Source: Didymodactylos carnosus (Eukaryota; Rotifera; Eurotatoria; Philodinida; Philodinidae). From it: a stretch of DNA of 52,386 nucleotides. Position numbers and translations under genes: made by a program. This document shows, piece after piece, positions 24,701 to 35,499 of this stretch (position 1 is the stretch's first letter; each line of letters begins with the position of its first letter). The notes beneath the pieces were generated by a model. It saw only the letters and a program-made list of their open reading frames with translations. It ran no database searches and had not been told where the DNA came from. The stretch covers positions 1 to 52,386 of the forward strand of contig CAJNOQ010000394.1 of the NCBI GenBank assembly GCA_905250885.1. Reading direction: 5' to 3'.

Positions 24701-26518
24701 GTATCGTGTAAAGTATGATGACATTAATTACCTTGGGATATTCTTATTTTCTACGAAAACGGTTAAATGTTTCACATTCAAACTGTATTGAACTTCTAAT
24801 AATTTTGATGACAATGCATGTATATTGTAAAGAATGGATCAAAATGGCTTAAGCACATGAGATGATAATTGATAGTTTGTTTTTCAGTTAACACTTAACG
24901 ATAGAAATAGAATTTCTTTCTTAAGCAACTGAAGACAATAACAGATGACCATATTCTGACAAGCAAGTCGAGTTGAAAACAAGAATAATTGGATCAATGA
25001 AGAAATTGAAAAATTTAGATGGATTCTGTATTTATTTCCATTGTGAATGATATGTATTCTGATCTAATGCATAACTATTGTACAAGTGAGACTACAGCAT
25101 AGATGGTACACAGATCGATGAAGAAATATGGTTATGTGATAAGACGAACATCACTACCAAGAAAAACTAGCCTTTGAACATTCACTAAATGTTGTTTTTC
25201 CCTCATATCAAAGACGATTAACAAGTATTATTGGGATTTTGGTAATTAGAAATTGAATCTTGCTTCGAGAGAGACAAAACGCTAGAAATGTTAATTCCGC
25301 TCTTGTTTCTTTTTTCTGAATATCATTATTGTTATTATTATTATTATTAGACGACTGTTCTGTATGTGCTTCTCGTCCTGCAATATATTTTTTGCTTGTT
25401 TTTATCTCAATGCACATGAGAAAAATGTCAAATGTAATCGTATAGTGATAAATGATTGATTAATAGGTAAAAACAACAAATAATAAATTCAAAAACAATG
25501 TGTCAAGTAAACATTCTTTGTTGTGTGTTTTTTCGTCTTATTTCCAATGTAGATAATGTGTATTTTTTCTCCCACTAAATATATATATATGTATGATACT
25601 ATTGTAGTGAATGCTCAATCTTTTCAGATCAGTAATACAAATTTAAATTCGACGTACCAGACACACAATAAGCTCTACGATCAAAGCAGCAACTCATAAC
25701 ATTTAGATAGAAAGATTTGTTAGTACTATCCTCCGTCTTCCCTGGCTTTAAATATGTCATCACGCTCTGTTTGTACACGAGCCAAATATAAAGCAATTCG
25801 AGTGAAAAACATTTTCTAGTATCTTTTTTGCATTTATGTTTTTATAACAATTTGCTTGTTGTCTAGTTCCTCTAGTTAGCTTCTAATAAAATAATATACT
25901 TCTTCTAATCAAATAATATACTACAAAACAAATGTAAAAAGAAGACTGTTTCGAAGGATATAGTGAGAGATATATAAAGGTAATAGCAGAAAATTTTTAC
26001 CAAAGATGAGTTCATCATCCAATCTAATCGACTACAATTTTATTCAAGTAGACAATAACGTATTTTTCTATTATAGAACCAAAGTCACATCAATCCTTCA
26101 GTTTGAAAAGAGGTTCGTAAAATTCTAGTATTTTTCTCTAGTATTTGTTTTCTAGAGCTCGCTCTAAATGATCTTGCTGTCGATGAATCGCTTACCATTT
26201 TTGTTCTTTTTTCTTGAGTTGCTCTTGAAACTTTTGCATTCGAAGCATTTCAGCTTCTTCTTTTTTCTGTTTAACAAGTCTAATATGTTCATTTAAACCC
26301 ATTCGTCCTCCATTCATTCGGTCTAAATAGAAAAAGATACAAAACATGGCATTTATATATTTATAGAATGTTTCTGGCATGCATAAAAACTTACCATAAT
26401 TTGTTCGTACGGATGACATTTTACTCATTCTTGAATTTGTTGTACTTGGCCGTTCAGATGAATAAGTAGCTAAGCCGCCTCCATCATGTTGTCCATTAGT
26501 AAGAGAATCTTGAGACAT
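18765..26518 (-). CDS. MAP7/ensconsin-type microtubule-associated protein
   Basis: Ten exons join in frame on the minus strand: 26518-26395, 26322-26196, 22596-22485, 22420-22332, 22265-22165, 21960-21886, 21650-21396, 20857-20595, 20525-19075 and 19011-18765. They total 2844 nt, 947 aa. Residues about 45-150 are a charged helix (including DRRSAVEERRKKREEEAKLR), the microtubule-binding part of MAP7 proteins. The middle is Ser/Thr/Pro-rich. Residues about 655-785 form a long Glu/Arg/Lys coiled coil ending in RKRLDLIMKRTRQ, the family's kinesin-1-binding region. In animals MAP7 recruits and activates kinesin-1 on microtubules. Intron 2 is 3.6 kb, far longer than its neighbours. An acceptor-like 'ctttttag' lies five bases before the ATG. 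The exon 7 to 8 join is the least certain. Confidence 0.85.
22597..26195 (-). other. Intron 2 of the MAP7-like gene, 3.6 kb
   Basis: This unusually long intron begins with GTAAGC after exon 2 and ends in 'tttttag' before exon 3. It holds a TTA microsatellite (about 25325-25350) and several T-rich tracts. No nested gene, exon or transposon end was recognised. It could carry an alternative promoter giving a shorter isoform. Confidence 0.5.
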
Positions 26519-28164
26519 ACTCTCTAAAAAGTAGAGAAAAAAATTTAATAACAGAATAATAGTTTATACTAGTTGATTATAAAATGTGAACTATTCTCTT
26601 TATCAATCGGTATTTTATACTACACATATATTTCAAAAACAAAATTCTAAATACGGATAAAAAGTCATTCACTCAAGCATTAACGCGTCTATACTATTTT
26701 TTTACTAAATAATTATTATAATTTCCTCCTAGGAAATCTAATGCAATTATTTCTACTTTTGCTTGTTCTAGGATATTTTCAATTTTTATTGAACTAAATA
26801 TGAACACTTATTATTGTCACTATGTTTCAGGAAAAAAAATCATACTTAATCATAAGTTTCATTTAATTTTCATTCCACACATTAATGTACCATAAATTTT
26901 TTCTTTAAAGAAATTTAACTTTAGAAAGAACAAGTATTTTTTATATACTATATATAAAGAAAAGGAAATAAACATCCTTGTTACCCTATTGGGATATATA
27001 TATTTTTTAATCTGCATGCACATGTTTAATATTAAATATTAAACCGTTTGTTCAATAGTCTTTTTTTTTTTTCTCGTATTTAATGTACATTTATTTACTA
27101 AGAAATAAAAATAAGAATATCGGCTTGTGGTTTTTCTTTTTTTTTCTCTGTAAATATATAAGATCTTTTGTTTTTACAGACATCTTACCTGAACAATTCT
27201 ATCAATGACAATATGATACTGTACGTAAATATACACACACACAACAGATATATATGGGCCGACGATGCTTTATAAGAAACAAAAAAAAATGAGGAAGGAA
27301 TTAAAGTGCATCAACAGAATATTTTTTTTGATAAAACTGAATATTTGTATATCGTAATTTTCTGTGTGACATATGAGAACAGGAAGATTTTGTTCTATAA
27401 AAAAAAAAAATAAAAGAAAAGAGGTATGGAATTTCTTTTTTTCTTTTCTTTCTCTCTCTTTATCATAAATAAGTACCGTTCAAAAGCAATTATATCAAGA
27501 ACCACATCTATGTAGAGTGGCAGTTAGGATGAGAAAACAGAAATGAAAAGAATTTTTTTTTAATTCTGATTAAAACCCGATAAAAGCCAACATTAGAATG
27601 AACAAGATTTAATGTGAATAAAAATTGAAAAAGAAAAAAACAAGAAAAAAGAAAGAAAATAGTTTTATCAATTACTTGTTAAAAACAAAAATATCGTTTA
27701 ATATGTTTAAAATGAACACATTAAAACAGCGAATGTGATGGGAAAAATAAAATAAAATGTCGTTAGAAGAATAAAATTTATGAATGACTTATTGATATGA
27801 GACATGTGTGTCACTTGTATTCGACAGAAAAATGGGTATTTAAACAATCAAAACAGTGTCTTGTTTTTCTATCAAATACAATATGTGTAAATAACTAATC
27901 TAGGTATTAAACAAGTGTTTCTTAAACTCAAATGATTATTTTATTATGGTGTTATGATTTATCATGACATCAAAAAAATTTTAAAATTGAATTGACCTAG
28001 TGCAAAATAGATGAATGTTTTATGTTAACTTCACAATAGTTATAATACATACGAGGATGGAAATGATATCAGTAGTCGAATAGTCACCATTTATTTATCT
28101 AATCCACTTTTGTGTATTTATTTAAAATTTTGTATAAAAAATGAATGAGAAAGATTTATTTAGA
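26519..28164. other. Spacer: MAP7-like 5' region and SUEL-gene 3' region
   Basis: The MAP7-like start faces the 3' end of the next minus-strand gene. Sequence is dominated by A and T runs; no exon or RNA gene is seen. Confidence 0.4.
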
Positions 28165-30243
28165 TCATGCTGGACTTCCAAGATCGTATTTTCTTGTATA
28201 ATCGCATTCATTATCGATACTATAAATAGACGCTGATGTACGTTTATTTGTTTTTGATGTTCGATTACGTTTTATTGTTGGATAATTCTGTCGTTTTGTT
28301 GACCTATCGTATCTAACATCGCCATCACCACCACCACCACCACCACCACCACCACCATTTGTTGTTTCTGTGGTACTTTCGAGATCATCCTCATAGGAAT
28401 AATCATCTGTTCGATATTCTAATTGAGGTTGATGATGGTGAGGAGGATGCCGATGAATTGTACTTGTTGGAGTTATCGTTGTCGATCGAGATGTTTTTGA
28501 TGAACATAATAGAAGTTTAACGGCTTCACAACAAAATAACAATGCTACATTTCCATTGAATATAATACGTCGAATAAAGTCCGGTCGTTTGACTTTCAAG
28601 CAATATAAACTGAGAACAAGTATTGTTGTTATAATGCCAATTAAAAGAATAACAAGAAGTGTAGATGATGAACGACGTTCGTGAATAATGACAGGTGTTT
28701 GAGTGAAAATGGCACGATTATTATACGAGAATTGTGGATTACCGTTCAATTGAAGCAATTGTTTCCATTGTGGATTATCTGATTCAACTACTTGTTGCTT
28801 TGATAATGGTACACTGACTGTAGATGTTAATGTTGTCTTTCGATGTTTGTACAATTTGGTTGTTGAATCTTCTATAATTTCTTCTTCAATCAATAGTTGT
28901 TGTTGCTCGTCTCCTCCTTCGTTTTCATTTTCCGCCATACCAATATGTAAAAGAACATCATCATGTGATGGTATTTCATTTTCATCGTCTGATTGTTGTG
29001 ATTCACCAATAACGTCAATAAATGGATCGTTATCATCATCAATTTGGAGACGAGCCGGTGTTTCTTCTTCTGTTATTTCTGTTGATAATTTTAATTTCGG
29101 ACGATACGTTTGTTTTTTATTATTCGGCTGAATAAGATCAAGTCGGCTCTGTTTTATCGCTTCATTCATGTCGATTGTTTGCGCTTTTATTTGTGGTGTC
29201 ATTCTTTTTCGTAGTAGTGTTGATGTTGTGATTGTTGTCGTCGAAGTAAACTTTCGTTTCGACCAGTTGCATATGATTTGTACATTGTGATCAGCTTTTG
29301 GTGGACTCGCTCGAACTTCTAACCAAAAAAGTAATTCGGCTTCGTTGATATTTGTATCGCGCACATATGTCAATGTAAAATTATGACTACCGGAACCAAA
29401 TATTGCTCCAGACGAGGCCATATCCATGCATTTTCTTTCTCGACGATCTGTTGCTATCTCTAAATATGTTGTTTGTTTACAATCATGTGACGGAGTCGAT
29501 TGTTGTTGTTTTATACTTTGAAATTTTTTATTTACACCAAATATGTCATCATTTCCTTCACGTTTCATTTCAATCACTTGTAAAAGAACTTGTCCATTCG
29601 GCAACGAAGAACGTATTTTACAGTGGCAACGATTATCATTATTCTTAATTGTGATAACATTATTTAGTTTTCGTCTACGATTCGAACTATTTCGTTTTAG
29701 TTTCATCGTATGACTAATATGAAGTACAGGCGATTCATCTTTCCATATATCGCAAATGTCTCGTGTGATTTTTTCTGATACACAAGCATAGTTAATCTGT
29801 ACATAATTAAAATCATGACAAACCGGTAATTTACTATTATTATCAACCGTTGTTGTACTCAATAGTTCATTTTTCGTTAATTCAATCGAACATGTCTCAA
29901 GACCATTACATGATAAAACTTTTGTATTGTGTCCTTCTTGAATACAATCATAAATACTAAATGAGCATAGGGATTTCTCCGTTAATGGTGAACTAATCGA
30001 TAATAATGGTGCTACTACTCGTGATGATAATGAAGACGATGTCTCTTTATTATAACCGTATATTAGCCGAACGAGTTTAATACGATTTTCATTTGGACAT
30101 ACTAAACGTATATGAACATTTCCCGTATCGGGCGATAAACAACCGCTTTCAAAATGTAATGTTTCAACATCAAGTCCAAATAACTGGCGACAAAATGTTG
30201 CTAGGACAGTGATAATGGTGATAACAACTAATCGAGAAGACAT
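28165..30243 (-). CDS. Type I membrane protein with N-terminal SUEL-type lectin-like domain, intronless
   Basis: One uninterrupted frame encodes 692 aa. It has a signal peptide (about 1-23). Residues about 25-155 carry the cysteine spacing of rhamnose/galactose-binding SUEL lectin domains, including CPNENRIKL, IYGYN, a CSFSIYDC block, CNGLETCSI and a closing YVQINYAC. A second Cys-containing extracellular region (about 165-330) is unrecognised, followed by an acidic low-complexity stalk. A membrane span (about 528-550, LLVILLIGIITTILVLSLYC) precedes a tail of about 140 residues with a hydrophobic Cys-rich patch (LLFCCEAVKLLLC, possibly palmitoylated), a polyglycine run and a basic end. EVA-1 and latrophilins use SUEL domains outside the cell, but the overall architecture matches neither. 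Ligand unknown; cell adhesion or guidance is inference. Confidence 0.75.
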   Translation of the reverse strand: MSSRLVVITIITVLATFCRQLFGLDVETLHFESGCLSPDTGNVHIRLVCPNENRIKLVRLIYGYNKETSSSLSSRVVAPLLSISSPLTEKSLCSFSIYDCIQEGHNTKVLSCNGLETCSIELTKNELLSTTTVDNNSKLPVCHDFNYVQINYACVSEKITRDICDIWKDESPVLHISHTMKLKRNSSNRRRKLNNVITIKNNDNRCHCKIRSSLPNGQVLLQVIEMKREGNDDIFGVNKKFQSIKQQQSTPSHDCKQTTYLEIATDRRERKCMDMASSGAIFGSGSHNFTLTYVRDTNINEAELLFWLEVRASPPKADHNVQIICNWSKRKFTSTTTITTSTLLRKRMTPQIKAQTIDMNEAIKQSRLDLIQPNNKKQTYRPKLKLSTEITEEETPARLQIDDDNDPFIDVIGESQQSDDENEIPSHDDVLLHIGMAENENEGGDEQQQLLIEEEIIEDSTTKLYKHRKTTLTSTVSVPLSKQQVVESDNPQWKQLLQLNGNPQFSYNNRAIFTQTPVIIHERRSSSTLLVILLIGIITTILVLSLYCLKVKRPDFIRRIIFNGNVALLFCCEAVKLLLCSSKTSRSTTITPTSTIHRHPPHHHQPQLEYRTDDYSYEDDLESTTETTNGGGGGGGGGGDGDVRYDRSTKRQNYPTIKRNRTSKTNKRTSASIYSIDNECDYTRKYDLGSPA
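28328..28357. repeat. CCA trinucleotide repeat encoding polyglycine
   Basis: About ten CCA units (GGT/GGN on the coding strand) sit inside the cytoplasmic tail of the SUEL-domain gene. Length changes keep frame, so this tract is likely polymorphic. Confidence 0.9.
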
Positions 30244-30451
30244 ATTTAATGTTCAAACAATCAAACATAATTTCTATATATTGTATCCTCAACTAGTGGC
30301 CAACACCTTCACAAAAACTAGAGTTGAAGGTAACATACCACACTTTAAAAGCATTAATATTACTTTCTTTTTCACTGAGCTTATCACGTTCAAAATAGAG
30401 TCATCACAAATTTAAGACATCAACTATCACGTAACTTCTTACGAAACATAA

Positions 30452-30478
30452 AGAGAGAGAGAGAGAGAGAGAGAGAGA
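30452..30478. repeat. GA dinucleotide microsatellite
   Basis: An uninterrupted AG/GA run of about 27 bases lies upstream of the SUEL-domain gene. Confidence 0.95.
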
Positions 30479-30936
30479 TCCTATACAATGTTTAATTTTC
30501 ATTATTGACACGATATGAAGATGTACAAGTAGAATTAGAGACGAGTCGGACATGAGTACAAGTGTATGTGTTAACAAATAGTCAAATGGATGAAATCATA
30601 GACAAAAGAAACATTGAACATCAAAGATGAAGAATAAAAGGAAAAAGAAAAAAAGAATGATATGGCTTACGCAGAACAACGAAAATATCTAATGTAGGAT
30701 GTACACATTGAATATTTTTTGGATAATCTATCACAACATTGTTTACTTTTCGACATGTAACCCGCGTGGATGAAAGATACCTAATTATGAGTTCAAGGTA
30801 CAACAGTTGATCTTATCATTCGATCTTATTGCATACACATACTACTCAATTATCACATGAAGTCAAAAAGAACAGTAGTTACAAACAGATAAAAAAGTGA
30901 TGACAAATTTGCTGTACTGAAAACAGGTTTTTTTTC

Positions 30937-32008
30937 TCATCTTTTACTAAATTCATGCATAGCCTCTGTCAAGCTGGAATCTTAGTTTTGTAACTTTTGG
31001 CAAAAATTAAAGAGATATCATAGGATGTTACTGATCTATTATTATTTTTTCAGTAAAACTGCTTAAGTATTGAACGTCGAAAATATTAGCAGAATAAAAT
31101 AATCTCATGGAAAGGAAATGATCAGATAAATTACGATAACTCTGAAATATTTGATAAAGCATTTAAATAAATTTTATTATAAAAAAAAACCAGGACGTAC
31201 GGTTTAATAGGTTTCCTCCATCGTCTGATTGCTGCTTATCCTCTATAATATCTACAGAATCATTTGATTCATTATCTGATATTGGATAAGTATCTAAAAA
31301 CAAAGCATGAACAAGATTATATTCGACTGGTGATAATATTTTCTCTTCCATTACCTCCTTCCATTTTCTGATCGTTTGACTGAAGAGGCATTACTCTTGC
31401 AGCAGCAGTATCATCTGAAAAAGTTAAATAAAAAAATTGAATTACAGATTTATACTTCTAACATTCCTTATTCATAACACTTCCTATTTCATAACATCTA
31501 ACATTCCTTCATTTAATAAGCACTTACTTAACGCGTCGTCATTCATTGTAGCATTCGGAGATCGAGCCTCACTGCTTTCTTTTTCGTCTACAATAATGAA
31601 AAAAAGAAAAATTAGTCTGGTGTAAACTGAATTTTTCCATATTGACAAAGTTAAACGAAATAAGCAGTGTGCAAATAATAGAGATGAGCAAGTACGAGTG
31701 CAAGAAATTTTTTTTAGACAGTTTAGAGAGTTTTAATCATTCATACCTCTCATTTTTCTACTCTAAACTATCAGATTTTTAAAAAAAGATCAAACATTTT
31801 TTAAGAGATGTTCGTTAAACATTTTTGATAGAAAAGTACTCAAGTCATTCTTTGAGTTTACTAAAAAGAAACGTGCTAGCATAAATATAAGTACCCAAGA
31901 TTCTATATTCAAGTGTGAGTAAATATTCTCACTCACCCATCGTCTGACAAATAATTTAGTTCATTATCTTTTTTTTTTCTACAACTTACTAGTTGAATGG
32001 CTAGCCAT
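30937..32008 (-). CDS. Tentative small acidic protein from symmetric phase-1 exons
   Basis: Exons 32008-31990, 31587-31528, 31414-31355 and 31293-31201 (19, 60, 60, 93 nt) all end in phase 1 at good GT donors (gtaagt, gtaagt, gtaatg, gtacgt) and begin after AG. They join to one open frame starting MASHST and rich in Asp, Glu, Ser and Asn. A last exon at 30965-30937 would add nine codons to a TGA, giving 86 aa, but this end is the weakest part. Another exon-like block ends at a GTAAGC donor near 30668 and may belong instead. No domain is recognised. Because every internal exon is a multiple of three in the same phase, any could be skipped without breaking the frame. Confidence 0.4.
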
Positions 32009-32419
32009 TTTGTAAATTAACTAATTGATTGTAAAAAATCAAGTATAGAAAAATAGACTAGTAAACCAACGACAATAAACACTTAAAATAGAGAAGAATA
32101 AGATAAAAACTTACAAATGATAAATCACTTTTTTTTTCACTCACTTTGCTAGGTAGTTTTTAGAAATATTAAAAACATTAATAAACAAGTGTACGGGATT
32201 AACATGAGATCGATGTTTTATTTTTAATCATTTTCAATAAGCACATAATCGATCTCAACACAACTAAATGTTTAAAGTAAAGAGAACCTGCAGCTATTAC
32301 TACTTATCTGAAACAAAAAAATAAAAGCATGCATTGTGCTATATCCTTATATTTTTTACTTTTTTTGTATATTCTTTTTCTACTGACGATTCCATCGAGA
32401 GTGAAACGCATGCTTTTGT

Positions 32420-32476
<57 letters not shown>

Positions 32477-34230
32477 GGAGAATGAGATGCAAGAAATTGT
32501 AACTAATATTAACAGAAATAATGTTTAGATTATTATAGAGAAAAACGAATAATAAAACGAGAAACTAGACCGAATAGAACAAAATCAATTATGTTTGTAA
32601 TAGCAATCGTTCAATATTAGTTCGATAAGTAAAACTTGCGTGTGTAGTACGTGTGTATTGTTTTATCAATTATTAGAAGTCAAATAGAATATTACCTTCT
32701 TGAAAAAAAAAATTTCTATTAACGCTGAGAATTCTGTCTGCCAAATTACTCTTAAAACTGTAATCACGGTATCATTCTAATATTTTAGTAAAAATAGTTT
32801 TTGATAGTATTTTTAGTCTTTAAGGACCTTGTTAAACGTATTCCCAAGAGCGAGAAAACACTCTAAATTCAAATGAGATAAGTGAAAATCTGAAAGATAC
32901 CTCACTAATTTCTGAATATTAAAAGTTCTTATACTTTTTTTTACTATAAAACATTTAGAGTACTTCCAAATAAAAAAAAATACACCCATTGTATTGTAGC
33001 TTTTATTCTTCTTATTCAACTCAAACGTACAATAAGTGATCATAATCAAAAGTGTTCATTTTAACCGAACTATATTTTAACTCGACAGTTAAACAAAAGA
33101 CATCTGTATCATTTCAAACATGGGTTTGAGAGAGATGATATAGTCCAAAAACTTTAAACGCATACAGAAGAAGAATACACGTGTCAATTGCTCAAATATA
33201 AAACATTGAAGAAAAAAGAATTGTTTAAGGTAGAATAATCCTATCAAAGAATAGAATAGACATGAATACAATTGAAACAAAAAGATCTATAGAAGCCAGA
33301 GGCAGCTCTGCATACTTTCTTTCTTTATATTTCATTTTTTTATTTTGTTTTCTAAAATTAAAGTGATCACAATACACCATAAAAACATCTGCACATATTC
33401 ATTTTAGACATGTCTATATCCATATGTGTTAATTCATCACTTACAAAATAATAGAAATGTAAAAATGAAGAAAAAAAAGGATACTTTAATGGGTCTATAT
33501 TTTATTTCCTATTCACCTATTCTTCTAGTTTTCATAATTGACTTAGACGTTTAGAAAAACTTCACAATGGCATAACAAGAATAGACAGTGATTTCCTTTT
33601 TCTTTTTTGTGACACACTTTACTTCATCAAAAGAAATCACCGTTGTATAGAGATTCTACACTTAAAATTCTACTTCAAAGTTCTGATAATCTGTAACAAT
33701 AACACATACCGATGCATACAATAATCTTCTGCCAAGAATGAAAAGCTAAATCAAGTTCATGATTAATACGAATAGTGACAAATGAAATTCAGCATATGAT
33801 CAAATTTTACCGTTTATCTCAAACATAAATAAGTCGTTTATCAACGTCAATTTGCTTTCTATGAGAGATTCTATGAGAGTTGAAATCCATAGTATCAGTA
33901 CGAAAGATCAATCAGATTTGAGAGGTAATGAGCAATAATACTGTCTCAAGAGTAAGTTCTAATCGTGTTTACACATGTACAAGGATGCATACACTGTAAA
34001 ACATAATAGCACGTATAAAATTACTGCTTTCAAATAGTCGGTATTTCTCGTCAACAACGATGGAACAAGATACAACGAATTTAGAAATTTATGTTCTTAT
34101 TTCTTTTTCTTAATACTCGAATAAAATTTCACATCTGTCTCCAAAATCCTGTAAATTCTATCAATAATAAAATTTTAATTTTTTTCTATAGTGTATGATT
34201 CCAAATAAGAAGCAATAACAAATATTTAAA
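32009..34230. other. Spacer 3' of AAMP, no gene recognised
   Basis: The stretch contains the compound TA/GA microsatellite at 32426-32476 and many homopolymer runs. AAMP's 3' UTR lies at its right edge. No further exon is supported. Confidence 0.4.
32426..32476. repeat. Compound TA/GA microsatellite
   Basis: About 14 TA units run directly into about 12 GA units. Confidence 0.95.
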
Positions 34231-35499
34231 CTATGTTTTATTTGTTTTAAATATCCTACATGTCCCTTGGCTATACGAACAAAGAATATGTTGTTTATCA
34301 TTTGTTATCACCATGTTTAATATTTGACAATCGTTTCCTCCGCCACTTTTCCATTCTTTTAGCAATTCACCATTTCTAACATCAAACAATTTAATATGAC
34401 CATCTAAACAAGCTGTATATAATGATGTTGAATCACTTATACATTTAACAATTCCACTATTCGTATTAATCCTGGTTCTAATTTGTTTTGAATTTACATC
34501 CCATATAAATAAATGTCCAATAACTGTGCCACATATCAGAAGATTTTCGCCACCAAACGTAACACTTTCAACAGAATTATCGACTTTTTCATCTTCCTCC
34601 AAAAAACAATTGAACAATGTTAATAATTTACCGTTGGTAATGTTTATTATTCTACATGTCACATCCGTTGATCCACATGCCACTAACGAGTTTTCATCAT
34701 TTACACACATTGATATGATTTGATTATTATCATCTGTTGTAGTTGGATCGTATTGCCATACTGTCTGACATTGTTTGAGATCCCACATTTTTATTTGTCC
34801 ACTTCCATAACCACAGATACATTGTTTACCATTCGATAAAATTGACAATGTTAACAGAGATTTATCTGTTGCACCGTGCATCGTTTTATATTCGCCTGAT
34901 GGAATTTTAAATAGCCATAATTGTGAATCATTTGTACCGCAGAGTAGTATATGAGCAGACGGATGAAAACGTAATAATTCTATATCGCTACCAGTGTGAA
35001 ATGACCATATTTCCTCTTTACTATTCACATCCCAACACCGAAGTTGACCACCCATATCTCCTGCACATACATACTTTGAATCAAAACTAAAACAACAATC
35101 AATAATCGAATCTTGAAAATTGTTATATTCACACAGCGTTTCACCATCGGCTATTTTCCATAAGAAACATTTATCATCTTCGCCGCCGCTTATCACTTTT
35201 GTGCTTGTCGATGGATCAACCGATAAACAAAAAACAGATTTGGATTTTTCATGTTTATTAAACAATATTAGAGCATCATCATCTTCCAGTTCTGTTTGTT
35301 CCATTTGATCTGATTCATCTTCGTCATCATTCAGATTGTCTCCATGATCTAAATCTAAATCATCGAAAGGTTCTTCAACTGGAGCTGCATTAGCTGTTGA
35401 TGAATCGAGCTCAATCACTTCAACAGGATCACCCAATAATGCAAATTCATCTTCATCATTTTCGTCTTCGATTGATGTAGTCGGTTTAGAATTATCCAT
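34231..35499 (-). CDS. AAMP: Angio-associated migratory cell protein (AAMP), WD40 repeat protein
   Basis: One exon of 1269 nt encodes 422 aa; human AAMP has 434. After an acidic N-terminus (about 1-80) comes a run of seven to eight WD40 blades. Family-specific phrases are VISGGEDDKCFLWKIADGE, GDMGGQLRCWDV, KEEIWSFHTG, LLCGTND, IKMWDLKQ and SLYTACLDGHIKLFDVRNG. AAMP is a cytosolic propeller protein linked to cell migration and to late ribosome assembly (the yeast relative is Sqt1, a chaperone of Rpl10). The ATG is only two bases downstream of an acceptor-like 'gattttag'. The gene lacks introns in its coding part, unlike the multi-exon genes around it; no damage is seen. Confidence 0.93.
   Translation of the reverse strand: MDNSKPTTSIEDENDEDEFALLGDPVEVIELDSSTANAAPVEEPFDDLDLDHGDNLNDDEDESDQMEQTELEDDDALILFNKHEKSKSVFCLSVDPSTSTKVISGGEDDKCFLWKIADGETLCEYNNFQDSIIDCCFSFDSKYVCAGDMGGQLRCWDVNSKEEIWSFHTGSDIELLRFHPSAHILLCGTNDSQLWLFKIPSGEYKTMHGATDKSLLTLSILSNGKQCICGYGSGQIKMWDLKQCQTVWQYDPTTTDDNNQIISMCVNDENSLVACGSTDVTCRIINITNGKLLTLFNCFLEEDEKVDNSVESVTFGGENLLICGTVIGHLFIWDVNSKQIRTRINTNSGIVKCISDSTSLYTACLDGHIKLFDVRNGELLKEWKSGGGNDCQILNMVITNDKQHILCSYSQGTCRIFKTNKT

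Noticed and set aside
28847-29648. Plus-strand frames of 94 and 81 codons
   Set aside because: Antisense shadows of the SUEL-domain gene.
32304-32528. Frames through the TA/GA microsatellite on both strands
   Set aside because: They encode only Tyr-Ile and Arg-Glu repeats from the microsatellite.
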